A DNA stretch of 32,996 nt, taken from UBA2020 sp964551435 (GTDB taxonomy: Bacteria > Pseudomonadota > Alphaproteobacteria > Micavibrionales > UBA2020). Below, in pieces: positions 18,759 to 27,255 of this stretch. Each line of letters starts with the position of its first letter. Positions within the stretch are counted from its first letter, which is position 1. The stretch spans positions 1-32,996 of the forward strand of contig CAZKBS010000018.1 of the NCBI GenBank assembly GCA_964551435.1, read 5' to 3'. The position numbers and the translations under genes are program-made. The notes beneath the pieces are model-generated. The model was not told the DNA's origin and ran no database searches. It was given only the letters and a program-made list of their open reading frames with translations.

Positions 18759-20396
18759 ATGGCATGGATGACGGCAGGCGAGATTCTGGGCGGTATCGGG
18801 CTTTTCTTTCTCGCCTTGTCGCTGCTGACGCAGGGGCTCAAAATGGCCAGCCAGTCTGCCGTACAGCAAATGCTGGCGCGTTTTGGCCGCACGCCACTGC
18901 GCGGCGTGTTTTTCGGTATGGCCGCAACAGCGGTTTTGCAATCTTCGTCGGTGACGATTGCGCTGATTATCGGCCTTGTCAATGCTTCGGCCCTGTCGTT
19001 CGCGCATGCGGTCTGGATGATTCTGGGCAGCAATATCGGCACCACCACCACGGGCTGGATGGTCAGCCTGACGGGCGTTGATATCAACCTGAAAGCCTAT
19101 GCCCTGCCCTTCGTCGGCATCGGGATGATGATGCAATCGCTGCTGCGCCGCGCCGGCTGGAAATCGCTGGGGCTTGTGCTGACGGGCTTCGGCCTATTCT
19201 TTATCGGTATCGACACGCTCAAGGATTCCTTCGCCGTTTTCGGTGACAGCATGAAAGATTCGCTGCACGCCGGCGATGGCGGCCATTTATCACTGCTGGG
19301 TTTCGTAATCAGCGGCATTCTCATCACGCTGGTCACGCAATCATCGACGGCAAGTACCGTTCTGGTTCTGACCGCCGCCGCGGCGGGCATTACAAATTTT
19401 TCCAGCGGCGCGGCGCTTTTAATCGGCGCGAATATCGGCACAACATCGACGGCGCTGCTGGTCGCGCTGAGCGGTTCTGCCGATGCGCGCCGCGCGGCGA
19501 TGCTGCATTTCGGGTTTAACATCGGCACGGGTATCGTGATTTTCGCTTTGCTGCCGTGGATAGCGCACTTCCTGGAAGATGCCATCGCAGCGCTTGGCCT
19601 GGGCGGCAATCCGCTCGTGACAGGGCTTGCGGCTTTTCATACGTTTTATAGCGTCTTTGGCTGTATTATTTTCTGGCCCTTTATGCCTGCGATTATTCGT
19701 TTTCTTGAAACGCGCATGTTCATCGGCGCCGTTACGCAAAGCGAAGAAACGGCTGCCTGCCTTGATAAATCCGCGCTGGGCGTGCCCGCCCTCGCGCTCA
19801 GCAACCTGCTGCGGGAACTGGAATCTTTCAAAACCCGCGCCTGCAGACAGGCTGCCGCCCTGTTCACAGGCCAATCCCTGCCGGATACACAAGACACCAC
19901 AGTGCGTCAAATCACCGATTACGCTGCGGAAATTGCAAAAACCGAAACACCGGCGGATGTTGCCCATACTCTGCAAAACGCCCTGCGTGTCGGGCGCTAC
20001 CTATCGGAAGTGCAGCGCCTGAGCGCCCCCGCTGCGCGGATTTATAAAAAAATCCAGTCCCTGCCCCCGTCGCACGAATCCCATGCACTGCTAAATGCGT
20101 ATATGATGGAGTGCCACAATCTGCTGCAGCGCGTGGCATCGGGTGCGCCGATGCGCAAAAGCACACTGGCGCGTTTTTCCCGCCGCTATAACCTGACCAA
20201 AGAAGAACTGCTGGAAGATGCCGTGCGCAGCAAGATGCCAATTGCCGAGGCATCGGCGCTGCTGGATGACCTGAGTCTCACGCGCAGACTGGTCGAACAG
20301 GCCGTGAAAGCGCAGCGATGGCTTGGCGTTGCGATGCGCCGCAGCCTGCCTGCGGCGGATAGCACGCCCGCTCAGGCTGCCGCAGCCAGCGCATAA
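18759..20396 (+). CDS. Na/Pi cotransporter family protein with PhoU-like C-terminal domain
   Basis: A 545-residue inner-membrane protein. The first 310 residues contain the two inverted Na/Pi-cotransporter repeats with QSSS-type motifs (LQSSSVT near 61, TQSSTAS near 193), each followed by a glycine/threonine-rich block (ILGSNIGTTTTG and LIGANIGTTSTA). These are the expected substrate and sodium-binding elements of the SLC34-related family. Residues about 335-530 form a helical region resembling PhoU. Bacterial members are implicated in phosphate movement, so phosphate transport or export is the best guess. The ribosome binding site is weak. Its last 25 bases overlap the convergent cysteine desulfurase gene. 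Confidence 0.88.
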   Translation: MAWMTAGEILGGIGLFFLALSLLTQGLKMASQSAVQQMLARFGRTPLRGVFFGMAATAVLQSSSVTIALIIGLVNASALSFAHAVWMILGSNIGTTTTGWMVSLTGVDINLKAYALPFVGIGMMMQSLLRRAGWKSLGLVLTGFGLFFIGIDTLKDSFAVFGDSMKDSLHAGDGGHLSLLGFVISGILITLVTQSSTASTVLVLTAAAAGITNFSSGAALLIGANIGTTSTALLVALSGSADARRAAMLHFGFNIGTGIVIFALLPWIAHFLEDAIAALGLGGNPLVTGLAAFHTFYSVFGCIIFWPFMPAIIRFLETRMFIGAVTQSEETAACLDKSALGVPALALSNLLRELESFKTRACRQAAALFTGQSLPDTQDTTVRQITDYAAEIAKTETPADVAHTLQNALRVGRYLSEVQRLSAPAARIYKKIQSLPPSHESHALLNAYMMECHNLLQRVASGAPMRKSTLARFSRRYNLTKEELLEDAVRSKMPIAEASALLDDLSLTRRLVEQAVKAQRWLGVAMRRSLPAADSTPAQAAAASA

Positions 20397-21526
20397 TCGG
20401 CGATATATTCCGCAGCCCCTGCGGCGTCCTCCGGTGACGTCCCATCGCCAAACGACAGGCGCAGGGTTTGCGATGCGCGCAGGGCATCCTGCCCCATCGC
20501 GGCCAGAACCGCAGATGTTTTCCCCGCGCCACTGCGGCATGCCGAGCCTGACGAAAGGCTCACCCGCCCCGCCAGATCCGCTATCATATCCGCCGCATCA
20601 ACGCCGCCGATATGGAGGCTCAGGATATGCGGCAGCTGGTGGGCATCTGTATCCGCGCTATTGATTTCGAAACGAATACCGCGTGCGCGCAGGATATTTA
20701 AAACAGCCGTGCGGCAGGCGCAGGCATTATCATATCTTTGCGTAAGCCGCGCCTGCGCCAGACGGCAGGCCGCGCCGAAGCCTGCGGCCAGCGCCAGCGG
20801 CACCGTTCCCGCGCGCAGCGGCTGCCCCCCGCTGCCGTGCCACAGCGGCGCCAGCGCCAAGGGCGGCGCAGGCCGCACATAAAGCGCGCCAATCCCCTGC
20901 GGGCCGTATATTTTGTGAGCGGAGAGCGTCAGCATATCCACGCCCCAGGCGGCGGCATCGACGGGTATTTTTCCCGCAGCCTGCACCGCGTCGGTGTGAA
21001 AAACAGCCCTCGCCGCATGTGCGCGCGCCGCCAGCGCAGGAATATCCTGCAAAACACCGGTTTCGTGCCCGGCAGCCTGCACAGAAACCAGAAGACTGCG
21101 CGAAGACAGCAGCGCCTCCAGCGCCGCCGCCGTCACCTGTCCCGACGAAGTGACAGGTATCATTTTGATATCAAACCCCATCGCCTGCAGCTGCGGCACC
21201 AGCGCAAGAATACTATCATGTTCTGCCGCGCCGATGAGAATATCCCGCCTGTCACCGCCCGTATGTGCCGCGGCAAACCCCAGCAGAGCGAGCGCATTGG
21301 CCTCCGTCGCGCCGGAGGTAAAAGTAATCCCCTCCGCCGTACCGCCAACAAGCGCAGCAACAGATGCCCGTGCGGTGCGTACAACCTCCGCTGCACGCCG
21401 GCCTTCTATACCCTGCGCTGCGGGATTGCCGAAATTTTCTGCCCAGAAAGGCCTCATGGCCGCGGTGACGTCATCCGCACAGGGCGTTGTCGCGGCATGG
21501 TCAAGATAAACAACCGTCATTTTCAT
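20372..21526 (-). CDS. Cysteine desulfurase (NifS/IscS class), probably serving xanthine dehydrogenase
   Basis: A PLP enzyme of 384 residues that removes sulfur from cysteine as an enzyme-bound persulfide. Motifs are LDHAATTP at the N-terminus, SGATEANALAL, AEHDS with the PLP-stacking His103, the Schiff-base Lys205 in LSAHKIYGPQGIG, and the catalytic Cys330 in SSGSACRSGAG. It is the last gene of the xdh operon and overlaps xdhC by ATGA, so it is co-translated with the molybdenum cofactor chaperone. In Rhodobacter capsulatus, NifS4 works with XdhC to sulfurate the cofactor of xanthine dehydrogenase; the context suggests the same role here (inference). No iscU or other Fe-S assembly gene is adjacent. 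A general NifS or IscS function cannot be excluded. Confidence 0.92.
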   Translation of the reverse strand: MKMTVVYLDHAATTPCADDVTAAMRPFWAENFGNPAAQGIEGRRAAEVVRTARASVAALVGGTAEGITFTSGATEANALALLGFAAAHTGGDRRDILIGAAEHDSILALVPQLQAMGFDIKMIPVTSSGQVTAAALEALLSSRSLLVSVQAAGHETGVLQDIPALAARAHAARAVFHTDAVQAAGKIPVDAAAWGVDMLTLSAHKIYGPQGIGALYVRPAPPLALAPLWHGSGGQPLRAGTVPLALAAGFGAACRLAQARLTQRYDNACACRTAVLNILRARGIRFEINSADTDAHQLPHILSLHIGGVDAADMIADLAGRVSLSSGSACRSGAGKTSAVLAAMGQDALRASQTLRLSFGDGTSPEDAAGAAEYIADYALAAAA

Positions 21527-22317
21527 GCGTCCGGAGTGCCCGAACGCGTCAAGCCTAGCGACAGCAGCTGCGCTGCCACCGCAATCGCGATTTCACGCGG
21601 GTGTTTGCCGGTGACGCCGCCCACGCCAATCGGACAGACCAGACGCGCAAGATAGTCTGGCGAAATACCATCGACAGTCAGGCGTTTTTCAAATCGCGCC
21701 CGCTTGGTGGCGGAACCGATAAGCCCCAGATAGGCGAATTGACCGCGCTGCATAACCGCGCGCACGATGTCGTAATCGATATCATGATTGTGCGTCATCA
21801 CCAGTACATAGGTGTTGCTATCAATTTTATCGACCTCAGCAAGCGGCGCGGACGTCAGCCGGCGCTGGCAATGCACGGGAAGCTGGGCGGGAAATTCCGC
21901 CGCACGGCTGTCAATCCAGACGATATCAACCGGCAAGGCGGAAAGCACCGCGACGACTTCGCGCCCGACATGTCCCGCGCCAAACAGATAAAGTTTTTTG
22001 ACCGTGGGAATAAAACTTTCCAACAGCACACTGACCGCACCACCGCAGCATTGCGCCAGTTTGGGGCCGAGCGGATAATCCTTCACCGTCGCCGTTGATA
22101 TTGCCGCAGCCAGCAGTTGCCGCGCCTCGGCCATCGCTTCAAATTCCAGATTACCGCCGCCGATGGTGCCGAACTGCGCATCCGCTGTTACCACCATTTT
22201 CGTGCCCGCTTCGCGCGGGGTGGAGCCTTTGGCCTCCATCACCGTCACCAGCACGCAAGGAACGCGGCGCGCAGAAAGATCGGCCAGTGTCGCAAGCCAG
22301 CTGAAATCCTGCAGCAT
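21523..22317 (-). CDS. xdhC: Xanthine dehydrogenase accessory protein XdhC
   Basis: A 264-residue molybdenum cofactor-binding chaperone of the XdhC/CoxI family; known members hold the cofactor during sulfuration and insert it into the large subunit. The N-terminal domain carries LVTVMEAKGSTPREAGTKM and FGTIGGGNLEFEA. The C-terminal domain has a Rossmann-like glycine motif LYLFGAGHVGREV near 115-128, then VMTHNHDIDY and the closing block LIGSATKRARFEKRL and CPIGVGGVTGKHPREIAIAV. The start overlaps the xdhB stop by one base (TGATG) and the stop overlaps the cysteine desulfurase start (ATGA). It is not part of the mature enzyme. Confidence 0.95.
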   Translation of the reverse strand: MLQDFSWLATLADLSARRVPCVLVTVMEAKGSTPREAGTKMVVTADAQFGTIGGGNLEFEAMAEARQLLAAAISTATVKDYPLGPKLAQCCGGAVSVLLESFIPTVKKLYLFGAGHVGREVVAVLSALPVDIVWIDSRAAEFPAQLPVHCQRRLTSAPLAEVDKIDSNTYVLVMTHNHDIDYDIVRAVMQRGQFAYLGLIGSATKRARFEKRLTVDGISPDYLARLVCPIGVGGVTGKHPREIAIAVAAQLLSLGLTRSGTPDA

Positions 22318-24632
22318 CAGAATCTCCCCCCCGCATCGCCAAGGGCGCGCAGCACCGTCTCCGGCGTTGCGGGGGCCGAAAGCGCAGGCCTATCGACACC
22401 CGCACGCGCCACGGCGTCGCGCAGCGCCAGAAAAGCGGAAATGCCCAGCATCAGCGGCGGTTCGCCCACGGCTTTGGATTTATAGACCGTATCTTCCATG
22501 TTTTCGCCGTCATAGAGCGTGACGCGGAAATCCACCGGCATGTCGCGTGCCGTCGGGATTTTATAGGTGCTGGGCGCATGGGTTTTCAAAATGCCTTTGG
22601 CATCCCACCACAGTTCTTCGGACGTCAACCAGCCCGCGCCCTGCACATAGCCACCCTCTATCTGGCCGCGGTCGATGGCGGGGTTCAGTGAACGCCCGAC
22701 GTCATGCAAAATATCCGCGCGCAGGATTTTATATTCGCCCGTCAGCGTATCGACCACAACCTCGCTGACCGCCGCACCATAGGCGAAATAGAAAAACGGC
22801 CGCCCCTTCGCCGCCGCACGGTCCCAGAAAATTTTAGGCGTTTTATAAAACCCCGTGGCCGAAAGTGAAATACGGTTCATATAGGCCAGATTGACCAGTT
22901 CCTTGAACGGCCACGCCTTGCCGCCCGCCCGCACCATGCCGCCTGCGAAAACGACATCCTGCGGGGCGCAATCGCCCGCCTGCTGCGCGGCGAATTCGCA
23001 CAGGCGGCCGCGAATGGTTTGCGCCGCGGCCTCCGCCGCCTTGCCGTTCAGATCGGTGCCGCTGGAGGCCGCCGTCGCGGACGTATTTGGTACTTTCGAC
23101 GTATTGGTCGCAGTGATGCGCACATGCCCCAGCGGCAGACCGAACACATCGGCCACGATTTGCGAAACCTTGGTATGCAGCCCCTGCCCCATTTCGGTGC
23201 CACCATGGTTTAGCTGCACGCTGCCATCTTTGTATACATGCACCAAAGCGCCCGCCTGATTGAGCATGGTCAGGGTAAAGCTGATGCCGAATTTGACCGG
23301 CGTCATGGCGATGCCGCGCTTGAGCACCGGATTTTCCGCGTTGAATTTTTCAATTTCCGATATGCGCGATGAATAGCCGGACGATTGTTCCAGCTTGTCG
23401 AAGATATCGGCGATGATGCAATCCTCGACCGTCATGCCGTAATGCGTGACACTGCGGTCCTTGAGCGCGCCTTTCGGGTCATAGAAATTCACCCTCCGCA
23501 CTTTGTCTGCCGGCAGACTCAGATGACGCGCGATATCGTCAACCACATATTCAATCGCCAGCATCCCCTGCGGCCCGCCGAAACCGCGGAAAGCGGTATT
23601 GGAAACCTTGTGCGTGAAGCAGCGGTAACTCGTCACCGTCGCATGTGGCAGAAAATAGCAGTTGTCGGCATGGAACATCGCGCGGTCGGCGATGGCATTC
23701 GACAAATCCGGCGACATGCCGCAATCAACCAGCTGCAGCATATTCAGCGCATGTATACGCCCGTCCGCATCGAAGCCCACATCATATTTGATATGAAACC
23801 CATGGCGTTTGCCCGTCATCACCATATCATCGTCGCGGTCGAGGCGCAGCTTGACCGCGCGCCCCGTTTGGCGCGCCAGCAGCGCGGCGACACAGGCAAT
23901 CAGCGAGGCCTGACTTTCCTTGCCGCCGAAGCCGCCGCCCATGCGGCGGACCTCCACCGTCACGGCATGATCGGGAATAGCGAGAACCTTGGCAATCAGA
24001 TGCTGTACTTCGCTCGGGTGCTGGGTCGATGACCAACAGTGCATTTCGCCGTTTTCATGCGGCGTGGCAAGGGCGATTTGCCCCTCCAGATAAAAATGGT
24101 CTTGCCCGCCAATATCCAGCGTGCCAGATATTTTATGCGGCGCGGCAGCCAGCGCGGCGGCGCTGTCGCCGGTTTTCATGACATAGGGTTGGCCCACGAA
24201 TTTTTGCTGTCGCAGCGCTTCATGCACATCGAGGATGGCGGGCAGAATTTCATATTCGACCTTCGCCAGATGCGCAGCACGGCGGGCGATATCCATGCTT
24301 TCGGCCGCTACAGCCAGAACCGACTGCCCCGCATAAAGAACTTCGCCTGCCGCAAAAACCGGATCGCCCGCAAAAACCGGCGCGACATCGTTGACACCCG
24401 GCACATCCCGCGCCGTCATCACCGCATGCACACCTGCGATATGGCAGGCAGATGTATCAATGGACAGGATTTTTGCATGCGCATGCGGGCTTTGCAGGAT
24501 ATAGGCATGCAAACATCCCGCTGGTGCGGCGATATCATCTGTATAAACCGCTTCGCCCGATACATGCAAAGGCGCGCTGTCATGCGTTTTGGGCTGGCCC
24601 GTGGCGGGCTGTTTATCCGCTTTACCCTGCAT
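22317..24632 (-). CDS. xdhB: Xanthine dehydrogenase molybdopterin-binding subunit XdhB
   Basis: The 771-residue catalytic subunit that oxidises hypoxanthine to xanthine and xanthine to urate. Residues that distinguish xanthine dehydrogenase from aldehyde oxidase are present: Glu239 in GGFGGKES (bovine Glu802), Arg317 in ADRAMFH (bovine Arg880), Phe351 in FRGFGGPQG (bovine Phe914) and the base Glu724 in VGEPPLMLG (bovine Glu1261). Other blocks include NHGGTEMGQGLHTK and VPNTSATAASSGTDLNG. No signal peptide is visible, so the enzyme is cytoplasmic. It overlaps xdhA by 11 bases and xdhC by one. It needs the sulfurated cofactor, which fits the two downstream genes. Confidence 0.96.
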   Translation of the reverse strand: MQGKADKQPATGQPKTHDSAPLHVSGEAVYTDDIAAPAGCLHAYILQSPHAHAKILSIDTSACHIAGVHAVMTARDVPGVNDVAPVFAGDPVFAAGEVLYAGQSVLAVAAESMDIARRAAHLAKVEYEILPAILDVHEALRQQKFVGQPYVMKTGDSAAALAAAPHKISGTLDIGGQDHFYLEGQIALATPHENGEMHCWSSTQHPSEVQHLIAKVLAIPDHAVTVEVRRMGGGFGGKESQASLIACVAALLARQTGRAVKLRLDRDDDMVMTGKRHGFHIKYDVGFDADGRIHALNMLQLVDCGMSPDLSNAIADRAMFHADNCYFLPHATVTSYRCFTHKVSNTAFRGFGGPQGMLAIEYVVDDIARHLSLPADKVRRVNFYDPKGALKDRSVTHYGMTVEDCIIADIFDKLEQSSGYSSRISEIEKFNAENPVLKRGIAMTPVKFGISFTLTMLNQAGALVHVYKDGSVQLNHGGTEMGQGLHTKVSQIVADVFGLPLGHVRITATNTSKVPNTSATAASSGTDLNGKAAEAAAQTIRGRLCEFAAQQAGDCAPQDVVFAGGMVRAGGKAWPFKELVNLAYMNRISLSATGFYKTPKIFWDRAAAKGRPFFYFAYGAAVSEVVVDTLTGEYKILRADILHDVGRSLNPAIDRGQIEGGYVQGAGWLTSEELWWDAKGILKTHAPSTYKIPTARDMPVDFRVTLYDGENMEDTVYKSKAVGEPPLMLGISAFLALRDAVARAGVDRPALSAPATPETVLRALGDAGGRF

Positions 24633-26067
24633 GGCGGTACACCCCTGTTTTCACCTGCGGCATCGTGGTTTCGATGAAAAAGCGTTTCAGCAGGTTTTTG
24701 GCGACATTCTGGCGGTAAAGCGCGCTTGCGCGCATATCGCTGAGGGGGGAAAAATCCGTATCCATCGCCGCAACCGCCGCGATGACAGCGTCGCGCGTCC
24801 ACGGCTGGCCGACCAGTGCCGTCTCCGCCGCTGCCGCACGTTTGGGCGTTGCCGCCATGCCACCATAGCACAGGCGCGCCGCGCGTATGATGCCGCCATC
24901 TATATCCAGCGCGAATCCTGCGCAGACTGCCGAGATATCCTGATCAAAACGTTTGGAAACTTTATAGGTTGCAAACAGCGTATTATCGGCACGCTTGGGC
25001 ACGATAATCCTTTCAAGGAATTCGCCGGGCAGACGGTCCTGCTTTTTGTAAGCCAGAAAATATTTTTCAAGCGGCATGCGGCGCGCACCCGCGGCAGAGC
25101 GCAGCACAATTTCTGCCTGCAGCGCGATAAGCGGCGGCGGGCCATCACCGATGGGCGAGCCGTTGGCGATATTCCCGCCGATCGTACCCGCATTGCGGAT
25201 ATGGACGGAGCCGATGCGGCGCAGCAGGTCTTCCATGCCCGCACCCTGCCGCGCCAGTGCCGCGAAGCCTTCGCTATAGGTTACTGCCGCGCCGATATCG
25301 AGACCTTCATCCGTCTCCGTCACGTCGCGCAGGTCGGCAATATTGCCCGTGTACACAATGACAGGCAGCTCCATGTGAAATTTGGTAACCCAGAGCCCCA
25401 CATCCGTACCGCCCGACAGCATATAGGCATTTGGATATTGCGCCAGAATATCGGCCAGCTCCGCCGCGGTTACGGGCGCGAAGAATTTGCCCGCCGCCGT
25501 TTCGTAAAAAAACATTTTGCTGCGCGTTATCGCACGCAGTCCTGCCGTATCTGCGGGAATATCCACGCGCGGCATGTCCTTTGCCCGCCGTGCCGCATCC
25601 AGAATGGGGCGGTAGCCCGTGCAACGGCAAAGGTTGCCCGAAATCGCATCATGAATGGCGATATCATCAGCTTTGGGGTTGTTCTGCAATTCATTGGTCA
25701 AGGCCATGACAAAACCGGGCGTACAAAACCCGCATTGCGAGGCATGGCAATCCACCATCGCCTGCTGCACCGGATGCAGCGCGCCGCCCGAGAGGCTGCG
25801 CAGATGTTCGACGGTGACAATCTGGCGGCCGTCCAGCGATGGCAACAGGGCGATGCAGGCATTGATGCTGCGGTAATGCGCGCTGCCGTCTTTTTCCAGA
25901 CGCGCGACCATGACGGTGCAGGCGCCGCAATCGCCTTCCGCGCAGCCTTCTTTGGTGCCGCAGAGCCTCGCAGGCCCGCGCAGGTATTGCAGCAGAGTCA
26001 TCGTGGGCGCAAGGCCGGAGACTTCGCAAAGCCTGCCGTTCAGAATGAAGCGGATATGGTCGGTCAC
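24622..26067 (-). CDS. xdhA: Xanthine dehydrogenase Fe-S/FAD subunit XdhA
   Basis: The 481-residue electron-transfer subunit. The plant-type [2Fe-2S] domain has cysteines in LCGTKEGCAEGDCGACTV, and the second [2Fe-2S] domain has SQCGFCTPGFV and NLCRCTGYRPI. The FAD domain starts near 185 with MLSGGTDVGLW and continues with GGNIANGSPIGDGPPPLIAL. I prefer the GTG at 26067 (MTDHIRFILNG), with a GAAAGG ribosome binding site six bases upstream; an in-frame GTG at 26091 has a poorly spaced site. It is the first gene of the minus-strand xdh operon, divergent from the deaminase gene. Xanthine dehydrogenase activity with NAD as acceptor is expected from the family. Confidence 0.94.
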   Translation of the reverse strand: MTDHIRFILNGRLCEVSGLAPTMTLLQYLRGPARLCGTKEGCAEGDCGACTVMVARLEKDGSAHYRSINACIALLPSLDGRQIVTVEHLRSLSGGALHPVQQAMVDCHASQCGFCTPGFVMALTNELQNNPKADDIAIHDAISGNLCRCTGYRPILDAARRAKDMPRVDIPADTAGLRAITRSKMFFYETAAGKFFAPVTAAELADILAQYPNAYMLSGGTDVGLWVTKFHMELPVIVYTGNIADLRDVTETDEGLDIGAAVTYSEGFAALARQGAGMEDLLRRIGSVHIRNAGTIGGNIANGSPIGDGPPPLIALQAEIVLRSAAGARRMPLEKYFLAYKKQDRLPGEFLERIIVPKRADNTLFATYKVSKRFDQDISAVCAGFALDIDGGIIRAARLCYGGMAATPKRAAAAETALVGQPWTRDAVIAAVAAMDTDFSPLSDMRASALYRQNVAKNLLKRFFIETTMPQVKTGVYRHAG

Positions 26068-26232
26068 GCGCTGCCTTTCAGATAAAAACACGCTGAAATA
26101 CTAGCCTTTTATCCGCCGCATGTCCATGCAGGGCAAAAATATGTCAATAGCGGTTTTAGTGTTCCGCCGTCCGCGCGGGTGCTAACATGCCTGTAGCTTT
26201 TATTTGATTGTTTTATCAGCCGGAGACACCCC
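26068..26232. promoter_or_regulatory. Divergent xdhA-deaminase intergenic region
   Basis: The 165 bases between two divergent purine-degradation genes presumably hold both promoters. A small perfect palindrome GCATG-TC-CATGC lies at 26118-26129 and could be an operator half, but it is short. CGGAG at 26221-26225 is the deaminase ribosome binding site. No regulator gene is next to it, and I could not assign promoter boxes with confidence. Confidence 0.35.
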
Positions 26233-27249
26233 ATGACCGATATCGTCCAATTCATCCGCGACCTGCCCAAAGTCGAACTGCACCTGCATATCGAAGGCAG
26301 TCTGGAGCCTGAACTGATGTTCGCGCTGGCGCGGCGCAACAAAATCGATATCCCCTTCAAATCGGTCGAAGAGGTCCGCGCTGCCTATGATTTCGGCAAT
26401 CTGCAGGATTTTCTGGATATCTATTATCAAGGCATGAACGTGCTGCGTACCGAACAGGATTTCTACGACCTGACATGGGCCTACCTGACGCGCGTGGCGG
26501 GGGAAAACGTGCAGCATGTCGAAATCTTTTTTGACCCGCAGGGCCATACCAGCCGCGGCGTCGCCTTTGAAACTGTGCTGGACGGGATTACCCGCGCACT
26601 GGACGATGGCAAGAAAAAGCTGAACGTCACGTCAAAGCTCATCATGTGTTTCCTTCGTCACCTGAGCGAGGAAGACGCGCTGCAGACTCTCGCGCAGGCG
26701 CTGCCTTACAAGGATAAAGTTCACGGCGTCGGGCTCGACAGTTCCGAAGTCGGCCATCCGCCGTCGAAATTCGCGCGCGTATTTGAAAAAGCCCGCGCTG
26801 AAGGCTTCCTTCTCGTTGCACATGCGGGCGAGGAAGGGCCGCCGGAATACGTCTGGGAAGCGCTCGACCAGCTCAAAATCGACCGTATCGACCATGGCAA
26901 CCGCTCGCTCGAAGATGGCAAACTGAGCGAGCGCATTGCCGCCGAAGGCATGGCACTGACGGTCTGCCCGCTGAGCAACCTCAAGCTCTGCGTGGTCAAG
27001 GACATGCAAAAACATCCGCTGAAGAAAATGCTCGATCTGGGCATCAAGGCGACGGTGAATTCGGACGACCCTGCCTATTTCGGCGGGTACATGAACGATA
27101 ACTATATTGCCGTGGCAACCGCCCTCGGCCTCAGCAAGCAGGATATTCTCACGCTTGCGCGCAACAGCATCGAGGCAACATTTCTGGACGATGCGGGCAA
27201 AAAGCGCCTGCATGACAATCTGGAAGCTTACGCGCTGAAATCAGCCTAA
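26233..27249 (+). CDS. add: Adenine deaminase (adenosine deaminase-like family)
   Basis: A 338-residue zinc hydrolase of the amidohydrolase superfamily. Metal and catalytic residues are His17 and His19 (ELHLHIEG), His197 and Glu200 (AHAGEEGPPEY) and Asp278/Asp279 (VNSDDPAYFGGY). The blocks HIEGSLEPELMFALARRNKI, VGLDSSEVGHPPSKF and SDDPAYFGGY match what I recall of the bacterial and fungal adenine deaminase group (Pseudomonas PA0148, yeast Aah1) rather than true adenosine deaminase, which usually reads NTDDP. The expected reaction is adenine to hypoxanthine plus ammonia, which would feed the divergent xanthine dehydrogenase. Automatic annotation may call it adenosine deaminase. The stop lies six bases from the stop of the convergent next gene. 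Confidence 0.88.
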   Translation: MTDIVQFIRDLPKVELHLHIEGSLEPELMFALARRNKIDIPFKSVEEVRAAYDFGNLQDFLDIYYQGMNVLRTEQDFYDLTWAYLTRVAGENVQHVEIFFDPQGHTSRGVAFETVLDGITRALDDGKKKLNVTSKLIMCFLRHLSEEDALQTLAQALPYKDKVHGVGLDSSEVGHPPSKFARVFEKARAEGFLLVAHAGEEGPPEYVWEALDQLKIDRIDHGNRSLEDGKLSERIAAEGMALTVCPLSNLKLCVVKDMQKHPLKKMLDLGIKATVNSDDPAYFGGYMNDNYIAVATALGLSKQDILTLARNSIEATFLDDAGKKRLHDNLEAYALKSA

Positions 27250-27255
27250 GGGGCG

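Noticed and set aside
18598..18765. N-terminal extension of the universal stress protein from an ATG at 18765
   Set aside because: The 56 added residues have no Usp similarity, cross the divergent promoter region and even overlap the next gene; AGGAGG supports the start at 18597.
24589..26085. Open frame of 498 codons antisense to xdhA
   Set aside because: Shadow of xdhA, which carries all the Fe-S and FAD motifs.
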